Positions 1-10,100 of a stretch of 64,000 nucleotides of DNA are shown piece by piece (within the stretch, counting starts at the first letter, position 1; the number at the start of each line of letters is the position of its first letter). A program made the position numbers and the translations under genes. The DNA lies in assembly GCF_000150275.1 (NCBI RefSeq), contig NW_002060948.1:4228759-4292758 (forward strand), read 5' to 3'. The notes beneath the pieces were generated by a model. It had not been told where the DNA came from. It searched no databases and was given only the letters and a program-made list of their open reading frames with translations. The stretch is from Trichoplax adhaerens. Lineage: Eukaryota; Placozoa; Uniplacotomia; Trichoplacea; Trichoplacidae.

Positions 1-490
1 TATGCATGCACAAGCACCTGTAGTCGTTGCTGAAAATATAAAACACACGTATTCGCGATCAAATTGAATATTATTCAAAATTTATTCTTGATGTACCAAT
101 ACTGCTAATTATAATCAAAGTTATTATGTATATTAGGCTATTGATATGAATAGAACTTTGTAAGAACTAATGCTCTGAAAACTAATTTTAAAGATTGAGT
201 ATAGGTCTCATTTATTGACAATGAGGATAATTTTCTAATATATCTTGGTATCGATTTCATTCGAAGCGAGTAATTGCTATATTCTATCTTAACCTATCCA
301 TCTTATTCGACCTAGAAAAAATAGAGTAGTTAGTAATAGCTAAAGCATATCTTAATTCTAACCTAGGTAAAATAGAGCGGTTTATTCCAATATCGCTTGT
401 CTCTATTATTGTTATTATTACTGAGGAAATATATTTGTCGTCCATCATACATTACTTAAATAGCAAATAAAATATGTCTTCATTTAAGCC
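1..490. other. left edge, no gene recognised
   Basis: AT-rich, probably the 3' flank of the hydrolase-like gene. No open frame of note. Confidence 0.4.
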
Positions 491-715
491 TCATAAGTTA
501 GCGTACAATATTATTTGATGAGACATATACTGCACTTGCACATCTGGCGAAGAAATGCTGTGATCATCGTATAAATATTTTATAAATATATTCCATTCGT
601 AGTCATACTGTAGCTGTACGGTATTCAATGGATTAATGCGACGTTGATCCAAATCTACCGCGTTGCTACTTAATGATCTTGATAGGGGAACGAACCAGAT
701 ATCATGAAATTGATA
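491..715 (-). other. coding-like continuation of the 670-1647 gene in another frame (possible frameshift)
   Basis: Directly overlapping the 3' end of the hydrolase-like gene, a shifted frame is open for about 74 codons, from just after a TGA at 716-718 to a TGA at 491-493. It reads as ordinary soluble protein (for example FHDIWFVPLSRS, then NAVDLDQRRINPLNTVQL and DYEWNIFIKYLYDDHS), whereas the gene's own last codons (GSFPYQDH) end abruptly. A one-base indel around 700-725, real or an assembly error, would extend the protein by about 60 residues. A very short intron is less likely. Sense and composition are visible; the frameshift is inference. Confidence 0.35.
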
Positions 716-1647
716 TCATTGGACACTTGACTAAGATAGGATTTAAATGAATGTTCATGCACTGCAGTTTCGACTTCATAAGCAATTGATCGACCAATGG
801 CTTCTGCTTTCTTTCTAAAATTGCCCCAAAAAGTGCCATCACTTTTATCTCGATCCTTTTCTGACGGTGTTTTATTGTCGGAACTACAATTCCCATTCAG
901 TATCGGATGGACGACGACATTATAAGACTCAAACAATACTAATAGGTAGTCTTGGCATTCTTGAAGTGAATATTGATTCGTGAGTTTCTTTTCATCTTTC
1001 AAAACTTGAAGTACTATTTCAGAAATAGCTCGTTCTGTAGCCATAATGTTAGCCGCTTCTTGCTTGTTTTTACCCATAGTACGTAGAGAGTTGTATCTAC
1101 GAAATACATATGCCAAAGATTTATCTTGGGATGATAACGTGACCGCAACAAGAGATACATGATCTTTCTCTTTGATATGATTTACAACCATGGTCGATTT
1201 TGTGTTCGGGATGAGTTTAGCTCCACCATAACAAATTACTACTAAACGCTTAGTGTTTTGTTGTTCTACCAAGTTGAGTGCAAGATCGGTCAAGGTTGCA
1301 CCATGACTATGAGCTAAAATAACACCGTAGATAACATTTGGGGGATCACAAGACGAATAGAGAGTTTGCATTTTATTCTGAAGTACCGTAGCTAGTCGAC
1401 TGGCCGATTCGGCTTGACGATTGATTTCTTCTTGGTGATCTAAAAATGTGCTAAAAACATAATTGACTATATTGGTTCTGTTATGGAATAAGTCAACAGA
1501 GAATGAATTGGAATGCATTCCCAGTAAATCAGTAATCCTGGCAACCGAGTTTTGAGCATCAGCAAAACTATTTCCAAGTCCATTGACATAGAGGAAGAAA
1601 GCTCCTGATTTGAGTTGCATCTGGCAAGGATTACAATAGTTGGACAT
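670..1647 (-). CDS. alpha/beta-hydrolase-like protein of unknown function, single exon
   Basis: Open frame of 325 codons with no sign of introns. About residues 15-35 hold an N-terminal strand-like segment with VNGLGNSFADA, and about residue 112 the motif AHSHGA, followed by an amphipathic helix and then RLVVICYGG. A hydrophobic strand ending in H-S-x-G-A before a helix resembles the nucleophile elbow of alpha/beta hydrolases, here with Ser as candidate nucleophile; I cannot place the acid and His with confidence. The overall pattern (NG..NS near the start, HS.GA mid-protein) also recalls a family of uncharacterised chlamydial proteins, but this is from memory and untested. No signal peptide or membrane span is visible. 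The annotated frame ends at 670, yet a second frame continues in coding-like sequence to 491 (separate entry), so the C-terminus may be wrong. The start at 1647 is the first ATG of the frame. Confidence 0.65.
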   Translation of the reverse strand: MSNYCNPCQMQLKSGAFFLYVNGLGNSFADAQNSVARITDLLGMHSNSFSVDLFHNRTNIVNYVFSTFLDHQEEINRQAESASRLATVLQNKMQTLYSSCDPPNVIYGVILAHSHGATLTDLALNLVEQQNTKRLVVICYGGAKLIPNTKSTMVVNHIKEKDHVSLVAVTLSSQDKSLAYVFRRYNSLRTMGKNKQEAANIMATERAISEIVLQVLKDEKKLTNQYSLQECQDYLLVLFESYNVVVHPILNGNCSSDNKTPSEKDRDKSDGTFWGNFRKKAEAIGRSIAYEVETAVHEHSFKSYLSQVSNDINFMISGSFPYQDH

Positions 1648-2066
1648 GGTTGTTCAGCAGTTGTTATTACGTTTCTAGAGTAATTGTATGACAATCAAGT
1701 TACTGGTGTCTCCTTCTCTTCAATGGTACGGATTGGATAGCCCACAGATCGTCTATCACTTTAATTTAATATTATGTCAATCTTGTCCAGGCTATACGCG
1801 ATACAAACTTTCACTCCGACGATTTCGGATTTCAAGTTAGCTATGGTCTGACATTATATCATCACTAATCCGTTCTTAACAATATTTCCAAATAGGTCGC
1901 TAAGAAGGGTCCAAACTTAGCAGAAAATAGCTTGCTATTACTTGCCTAGCTAAATTCATAAGGCGTATTGACAGGTCTTCACTAGACATTCGTCCATTCA
2001 ACCGTAGGATACAGTTGAACTGTCGTGACTTAACAGTTCGATCTAGTTCTGCCACTGATCCTAATT
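1648..2066. other. 5' flank of the hydrolase-like gene
   Basis: No supported gene. It presumably carries the promoter of the minus-strand gene; no clear TATA box was identified. Confidence 0.4.
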
Positions 2067-2290
2067 ACAGTACAGTACTGTACAGTACAGTTACACTCCA
2101 TTGTCCAGTTGCAGTTCATTAGTCTGTACTGTAGAACGTCATTGTCGATGTCTAAAAATACTGTACAGTAGTACAGTACGGTACAGTACAGTAGAATAAA
2201 GTATTGATTGATATGATTCTACAGTACTGTACTGTACTGTAGTACTGTACGTATACTACTGTACTGTACTGTACTGTATACTGTACTGAA
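2067..2290. repeat. GTAC/AGTACTGT palindromic repeat cluster
   Basis: Runs of the self-complementary unit tacagtactgtac occur at about 2067-2091, 2161-2194 and 2219-2290. The segment 2161-2194 is close to the reverse complement of 2256-2289, so the DNA can fold into a long imperfect hairpin. Related GTAC-rich bits recur near 3112-3142 and 3470-3484. No gene is seen here. Confidence 0.8.
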
Positions 2291-2337
2291 TAGTGAACAC
2301 TGTTCAGTGAAGCTTCGTTCTGAAGCTGCTGACGGAG

Positions 2338-2406
2338 AAATGCGCCAGAAGAGACATTTCGCCTTCATGTTTGTATTATACGAAATCTCTGTTCTGGCGA
2401 TTTTCG
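2338..2406. repeat. inverted repeat (hairpin), about 23-bp arms
   Basis: The arm around 2338-2363 (contains cgccagaagagacatttcg) pairs with 2380-2406 (contains cgaaatctctgttctggcg) with two or three mismatches and a loop of about 18 nt. It is more GC-rich than its surroundings. Immediately upstream, tgaacactgttca and gaagcttcgttctgaagc are further small palindromes. Confidence 0.7.
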
Positions 2407-2620
2407 TTTCCCAACTTTTGCATGGCAAAGTATATAGTAATTAATTAATTATGACTATGTGCTTCGACTGTTCTTGCATAATGGTATAAAGTATTAAAAA
2501 TTTTTACGTTAGTTGAACCAATATTTCTTCCCTTTTTCTCAGTCTGAAATGAAAAATAAAGCACATCGTACATTAAGTTGTGCCTTGTACAGTACAAGCC
2601 AGTAAAAAGCGGCTACAACC

Positions 2621-2648
2621 AGGGACTACTCGAATTCGAGAAGTCCCT
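2621..2648. repeat. 28-bp near-perfect palindrome
   Basis: Agggact-a-ctcgaattcgag-a-agtccct reads the same on both strands except for one symmetric mismatched pair. A second odd palindrome (cttgtac-a-gtacaag) lies at 2584-2598. Confidence 0.8.
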
Positions 2649-2653
2649 ACTAT

Positions 2654-2728
2654 AACTAGCTCATAAAGTTAAGTAAAAAACATGTCTAAGAAAAAAACTG
2701 TTTTTTTCTTAACTTTTTGAACTAGCTA
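2654..2728. repeat. nested inverted repeat
   Basis: The outer arms, 2654-2680 and 2701-2728, are imperfect reverse complements sharing ctagct, aaagttaag and an A-run. Nested in the middle, 2687-2711 is a perfect 12-bp inverted repeat with a one-base spacer (taagaaaaaaac, t, gtttttttctta). It could be a foldback element relic; no flanking target duplication was identified. Confidence 0.7.
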
Positions 2729-3454
2729 CAATCAAAAGTATGCCTAAATTTCATAGAAGAAGCCCTGGACGGGACTGATCACTACGGGATGGACAGACAT
2801 TTCCCCCTTCATCTCGTCAAAATACAGTCAGTACTGTAAAGTATTGTACCAACCACCTCGCTATAGCTCTGCAGTACTTTTTTAGTATGTAAACGGTCGA
2901 TTTCGAATTGATTGATACTTACTTAATTAAGTCATGATTGAATCTTATTGTCTGTTACAAAGTTCTACTTGAAAACGTATTGATTCAAAAACAGCTATAT
3001 AAGATCATAGACGCTATTTAAATTAGTACTAGTGATTTAGAAAACAGAGATGGAAGATCCATACCACAGCAAGTTGCCATTTTTCGATAACAGATATACT
3101 GCACTGTAGACAGTACAGTATAGTTAGACAGTACAGTGCGATACTGCACTCCGTGTCCGTCTCATTTGGAAAGGAAAGTCCGTCTGTCTGAGGGTTGTGA
3201 TCTGTCCACTGTGTCCAGTGAGTGTCCCGGCATTCTTCTAGTAGTCCAAGACTGAGTAGTAAAAATTAAATTATGAATAAAAAACATGAAAAATACGATC
3301 ATTATGGATCTTTCTAGATACGAGTATGAAGGTCTACAATAATATAAAGAAGCCATCAGTATTATAGAATAGGATCCGTAAATGAAATTATCCAATGTAA
3401 GGGTCACGTGGTAATAACTGATGCATATTGCCGAATAGGCGCCTGCACTTACTG

Positions 3455-3490
3455 TTCACTGCAGCACTGTACCGTACAGTACTGAGTGAA
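3455..3490. repeat. imperfect inverted repeat
   Basis: Ttcact...cactgtac pairs with cgtacagt...agtgaa. It is the last of the palindromes that crowd 2.06-3.5 kb. Confidence 0.55.
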
Positions 3491-6032
3491 ATGTGGTATT
3501 ATGTTGAGTAATTGCTAATTTCTATTAATGACATTCATAATTTTTCTTACTTTTGCCTCGATGGAGTACTACAAAACGGCCATACTGTAAGCTACTCGAA
3601 CTAGACGTACATACGTTCTTTGATGGCGGATACGCAGATCTCAGAATCTTCAATGATAGTAGGCTGTCTTAGAACTAATCAAAAATAAATGGCTGCATTA
3701 TAATAGCTAGTCCTACTTGTCAAATACGAAACGCCTACAATAGATCAGCTCACAATATAATAATGAAATTCTATTGATAATAAATAAAAAATGGAAACTA
3801 GCCTCGATCAGTTATTTATATTCTGGTATAGAAAAACATATACACCATAATAAATATTAAATGAAGCAGCTATGCCTCACAATAATTTAATTTACTTGCT
3901 TTAGATACTACTGCACTCGTGTGAAGGTGTATAATGTCGCTATCTTATATTACCTATATAACAACAGCAATGATCGAAAAACTATCTAGCGAGTAGAGCT
4001 CATGCTGTATATGAATATACAGTACGAGCATACTGGTATTTATTGTTGGAGTAAGGCCAATTGATCGTTTATGCTAATTCATTGTATTATAAATCTTGCT
4101 TTATTTTCGTTACTGATGAATGAAAATTTCAATTAGATGTCGGATAATAATCTTGATCGTAATATAACGTTCGCGTACGTACAGTATAACAAATTGTAGT
4201 TATGAAATTACGGTATTAAAATTTTTAAACGTTTCAGAACTAATTCGTAAAACTCGTACTGTAAGTACTCACAAGTAAATACTGATCAAAACTGTCAGCT
4301 ATCGCTATTCTTAAGTCGAAATTAGTATAAATTTAAGGTCTACTTTAAACTACATTAGAGTACGCATACAACATGACATTTACTATAAATATATAATCAG
4401 AATACGGTCTGACTTTGAACTCTCTTATACGTTAGATATCTAACTAGTACATTCGGCCTTCCCCCCCCCCCCCCCCAAAAAAAAAAAAAATTAGTTTTAC
4501 AATTCTGGATATGCTAACAATCTACGTATATAACATTATTACCGTCACGATGCTCGTGACAGATGGCCAATGACCACATTGATATCATAATGGATAAGTT
4601 AAGGTCATAATGTGTTACAATTTTTTGTATTTGAATAATATATGTGCTTATCACAATTATCAATTGCCAGATATTGTTTAATATTGTCCCTTTCACCTAC
4701 TTTAGTATTATCGTATAAGCGTATACATACCGCATATTATAAGCTTGTATCATCTCATTTTGTTTATTTTGTAACACTATCTTGCACTATTCTTTTTATT
4801 AACACCGATAGTTTTATTCATATCATGAGTTAAGGCTGATTTTGATAGATCATGAATTGATATCAGATGATTTTATAATATAATTTGTTAAGAAATCACA
4901 CTCGTTTAGCACATCTTCCATTTTAATTAAAATAGAATGGTAAAAGAAATCAAAAGTGACCAGCAAATAATCATAATGTCTTCATAATGCTGAGATATCC
5001 TCTAAGTGGTAAGTGGTAGAGATCGCTTAATGTTCTTAAATTATAAACTTGATATTAATTTAAATTTTTACCTTGAAGACCTATAATCAGGGGCAAATAA
5101 GTCTGCTACTGCTACGGTTGAACTAGAACGTGTTCAAACCTAACCAGGGCTAGAAATTCAGGGATGGAAATATTTTAGAGAGATTGTACTATATTGAAAG
5201 ATGTAACGATTACTTTTAAAGACACAAAATCGATGCATGCATGGTAACTAGTCTCAAAAATAAGAATTTACTAATACTTTAAAAATTAACCAGGACAGTA
5301 AACAATCGTGAAATATAGCATGGAATTAAAGGGAGAGATAACATCTGCTAAATATATCTCAATATTATGATTATTCATAATTGAAGATTTCAGCCGTAAT
5401 ATGGTTAAAAGGTTACTTATTTACGATAGATAAAGAGGCAATATTAAATCTTAAATGTATAATTAATCGGGTAAAGCGAATAATCTTGCGATCGCTCTAA
5501 GCTACGAGGTAAAATTTTACTAGTGAGGTAGCAAAGGTAATAGAATAGGCGTAAGTCACGATTACATATGTGTCTTCTGACAGCCAATCATTTATTTATT
5601 TGTCCTAAAAAATTGCACGTGTATTCGACCATATATACTATACTACATAATGGGCCAGTGTTTTCTACTTTAAGTGACATGTTTTCATATTTTTAATGGA
5701 TTAAGTAGCTATAACTATCATTGAAAAGGAATGAGCAATGCAGTTACTGTACCTTAAACGGTATCTTAATTTATGGCGCTAACATATCGTAAGCCATTAC
5801 TGTAGGTAGGGCATACAAAAGGAATACCTAACAATTTCCAATCTATCGCGGTTTTGCTCATCTTTGTTATTGAAAGGTTTCTCATCCACTGCCATAATAA
5901 ATTGGGTTACTATCTAATCGTATTGATCAATTTAATCGAAATGCGCAGAAAATCAGACATTATTTAATCCTGATTACATGGACGAAGTCGTATAGTTATG
6001 GTACTGCTATTCGTTGTTCTAATCGATTCGCT
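3491..6032. other. intergenic; homopolymer junction C16/A14 at 4461-4490
   Basis: No supported gene. The only striking item is a run of 16 C (4461-4476) directly followed by 14 A (4477-4490). Short open frames here (for example at 4514-4696 and 4642-4833) overlap on opposite strands and have AT-driven composition. Confidence 0.6.
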
Positions 6033-7163
6033 TTAGTGTTGTTTATTATAAGTAAGGTAATTATACCCTTTATCAAAAGATTTTTCATTCACTGCTTTAG
6101 TAATATTGATGCTGATGTGATTTGTGTGGATAAAGTTGCTGTTTTCCAAGTTACTCATTGATAGGTGCATGGCATCTTGATGTTGACGACGACAGCATGT
6201 CGCTATCATGTCTTGACGAAGACTTTTATTAAAAATAAGATAAACAATTGGATTGATAAAAGCAGTTAACATGATGGGCACGGTAGAAAATCCTGCAATA
6301 GTTCCTTCAAAAATTTTACCACTTGCTCTTAATGACATAAAATTGGCACCAGTATAGATGAGACCTAATGTTGTAGCCCAATATGGCCACGTTGCTAAGA
6401 TAAAAATGACTGTAATACCAATTATTAAACGTATTGCTGATTTTCTCATTTCCTTATAAGCTCGCCGTTGTTCTTGTGTACTTACTCCAGGTCGAGTCAT
6501 ATTTTTTAATTTACTGATGACTTGGCAGTAGAAAATTAAAATCACAATGATTGGTAAGAGATAAAAGATAATTATGATCATGGTATAAATAACTTGAACA
6601 CTGACTAAACCTAGTTTGTATGATAAATCACAAGTAAATGGGAAATAAGGGTCTACGATAGTTGTCACCGATATTAATACTCCAACAATTGTACCAAGAA
6701 GCCATGATAAAATAATGTAATATTTAATTCTTCGATTATGACTTCTTTCATTCGACAACGGAGTTATAATTCTTTTGTAGCGATCATAGCTTATAAAAGT
6801 TAATGTAACTATGGAGGTACCATAATTTGTACCAATTAAGAAAAAGGAAATATGGCAGTTAACAGACATAACTAATATCGGTAATGATATTTTAATGTAA
6901 ATAAATTGTAAGATACCGAAAAATAATAACGAAAGGCTATATAAAAGATCAGCAACAGCTAAGTTAGCTATTAATATAAATGATGCTACGTGCATTCGTT
7001 TAATATACCAAACAGTAACAATAGTCCATGTTTGAAATATAATTCCAATAATACCACAAATCATAGTAATAATAGCAAATAGGCCATAAGATTGCTGAAT
7101 TTGTTGTAATTGTATGGGGTTAGTTGAATTTGTTAATGCCGATGCTGCAGCTTGTATTTCCAT
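6033..7163 (-). CDS. class A (rhodopsin-like) G-protein-coupled receptor, paralogue 1
   Basis: A 376-residue, one-exon seven-helix receptor. TM1 is at about 28-52, TM2 at 60-84 with NLAVAD (N and D of the 2.50 region), TM3 at 98-125 with a Cys at its outer end and DRY in SYDRYKR, TM4 at 147-168, the partner Cys in loop 2 (FPFTCD), TM5 at 190-213, TM6 at 246-268 ending FILATWPYW, and TM7 with NPIVY followed by FNKSLR. N-terminal NST is a possible glycosylation site and CC in the tail a possible palmitoylation site. Unusual points: TM1 lacks the usual GN motif, and the CWxP toggle is replaced by TWP, so Trp directly precedes Pro. There is no Lys at the retinal-binding position of TM7, so it is not a canonical opsin, although Lys-less placozoan opsin relatives cannot be excluded. 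The ligand is unknown. It is clearly paralogous to the receptor at 14836-15972. Confidence 0.92.
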   Translation of the reverse strand: MEIQAAASALTNSTNPIQLQQIQQSYGLFAIITMICGIIGIIFQTWTIVTVWYIKRMHVASFILIANLAVADLLYSLSLLFFGILQFIYIKISLPILVMSVNCHISFFLIGTNYGTSIVTLTFISYDRYKRIITPLSNERSHNRRIKYYIILSWLLGTIVGVLISVTTIVDPYFPFTCDLSYKLGLVSVQVIYTMIIIIFYLLPIIVILIFYCQVISKLKNMTRPGVSTQEQRRAYKEMRKSAIRLIIGITVIFILATWPYWATTLGLIYTGANFMSLRASGKIFEGTIAGFSTVPIMLTAFINPIVYLIFNKSLRQDMIATCCRRQHQDAMHLSMSNLENSNFIHTNHISINITKAVNEKSFDKGYNYLTYNKQH

Positions 7164-10100
7164 ATTTTTGGGGAATTTAATTTTTGGTAGTAATAACGAT
7201 AATCTGATCTACCTAAATGATCGGTATAAAGAAAATCTGTAAACTGCATTGATTTATAGTACCATCAATTCCTTTTGTAGATATCATCAGGCCATTGTTT
7301 AAAGATGAACTAATACATTATGAGCAATTCATGAACAACTGTTTAATTATTAATCAATACGTTGAATAAGTCGTAATAACGTCTGAGATTGGATCAAGGA
7401 AAAACCAATGTCAATGCACTATATTAATATTGTCAATGTTATGCAAGAATAGCAAATAGATCATTCAGTTCTCATTTAAGTTTTAATCTTATTTTTTATA
7501 TACTAACATTCGTTTTAAGTTATTCTATATTAAAAATATTAGAAAACCAAAAATGAAATGATAACAGTTAGTGCAAAGTAATTTTAATCTTCTAGCAGTT
7601 TATAATGCATGCCAATACTCTAAATATGTTATAAATTTGACTGTAATGATTAAGGATACTAAGATGTAAGAGAGTGTATTTTTATTAAAATATCTAAACT
7701 TTTATAATCCGTGTAGCATACTACTGTAAATCATTTGATTTGAGCTAATCGAAATGATATTTATTACCGGTTTCATCGATTGAGGTATGTTTCCATTTCA
7801 ACGTACAGAATATAATACGAGTATTAATAAAAATATACCTTTAACGATAAATATGATATTCCTGCATGCTTATCAAATCTGTCAATCATTAAAAGTTGAG
7901 GATAAGCAAGGGATTTTATTCAAGGAATCAAATTAAGCATTATAAATTGTTCTGGCTTGGATACTACTCGTATTGTAACCACTATAGATTATAATCATTC
8001 CTTTATAACGGATTGATTTAAATAAGAAAATTCAATTATTTCTGTTTCTACTTCAGCATAATACGAAATTTCATAGGATAATAAAAAGCAGAGAATTTTC
8101 TCAATTGTCGTAGTAAAAATTAGATAGTTATTTTCGTCTAGTCAATTAGTCGTTAAATAGTGGTGGTAACCAAAAAGCATTTTTATACAAGAAATGAAAT
8201 CAAGCATTACGGATAGTTGTGATATTGGTGTAATAACGAATGAAAAGAATTATTGATCTATAATTATAATAATAGATATTTCAATGAGATGATTTAGTTT
8301 CAATTTAGTTGGAATCAAAGATAATGTTTGTAATATCTTCATTGTTAATGTTATACTTGTGCAAATAAAACTATCCGATAACTTTGAAGAGTGATTATTA
8401 ATTAGATGATATACAAAAGTTCATTTTATGTCAATTATCAATCAGGTTGGTCTATTCATAATTTTATATGGCGTTTATAATTTATATATAGAAGATTTTC
8501 CCATTACATAACGGTGACTAAATTTATATTTAAGGTTCTGTATTTTCATTTTGCTTTCAATCTTAAGTATCGCATATTATATACGTGTACTCAATGCATC
8601 TTTATCACCGTTAATAAAGTTGTAAATCACACTGCTCTTTTATTAAGGGAAATATAGTGAGCATATCACCATAAAATCAGTCTTGCATACATGTTACTAG
8701 CGTGCTTTTCCTATTCAATTTTACAAGATTGCCCTAGTAAAAGTAACTGATAATAAATTAAGCTAGAGTAGGGTACGATCAATATTTTATTTTGATGTAA
8801 GACATGCTATTGGATGTTAGATCAGGCTACTTGTTAATCGCAATTACGGTCAGAATGATAGTATTCCCGAATAATTTTAATAATGAAAATACACTAGATA
8901 ATAATAACTACACATTGATGCTGAAAAGCAGACAGTTTTATTCCTTTCAGTCTAAAGTTACTTTAATTTAGAGCTAAAGAATTTTTATTAGTGGTTTATT
9001 AATAATATCTAGGTCTGTCTTATTCTTCAATTGTTTAGCCTATTCAGATTATTTTACGAATTTATAGCATGATATGTTAATAACTGATTTACACCAAACT
9101 TACAAAAAAAATTAATTATTTCATTTAGGTAAGATTACTTAGAACGTATAGCGTAATTCTTATGAATAAAATGTTGAAAATTCATAAAATTTTAGATTGA
9201 TTTAATAGCCTATTGTTTTGAGCTACATTGTGAAACGATTTCAATGAAAGTCTGAGGTAATGATGATATTTCATGCCTGCTATTAATTAATTTTAGATAA
9301 ATTTATAATCATTTTGTAGGGATTGCTGTTATCTGTGAGTAAAATTGATTTGATTTAATAGTGTAGGAGTTGTTTGCCGCCATGTATAAGTTACTAGACC
9401 TGTAATTATTATTTCTAGCCACTTATTATACTAAGGTTGGTTATTGGCTGTATAACGTAGAATAAGATACGTTACTTCTATATCAATTTCTTTAAAACTA
9501 ATCCCTTAAAAGTATAAAACTCTCAAGTTTTATTCATGATCATGGAATATTTCTTAACAAGCTAGTGCATTTTTTGCTAATATGCTTATGATCAGTTAGT
9601 ATTTATGTGCAGCACTATCGAGAGATTTGATTCGTTATCATCGTGTATTTGTTTCTCATTGCGATATTAAAACTGCTTATTACATTCATGGTGCTTATTC
9701 TTGCATTGTAGGATTAATTTTTGAATATATAGTTTGTACTTCTAATGATCAATTTCCTGCTGATAAAATGTAACAGTAGCTTTGATACAAAAAATAGTGA
9801 AAAGTATTATGCTATAATTGTGGTATCCGCTTTAAATTCTAATTTCAGGTAAATTTTTAGAATATTTGTATTCGCATTTTCTAGAGGCTCTAATATATCA
9901 ACTATTCCATACTATATATACCTTAATTTTATTTTTATCTCTACAAACTTTACCAGTTCGGCTATTTTCCTCAAATTTTGTAATCGACTTTAAACTTGAG
10001 AATATCTCTATGGTACCAAAATATTTTGACGTTATTAAATTATTAATACTTCACAAATGTAACTAAATTGGAATAAAGAATATATTTTAATTTATTATTT

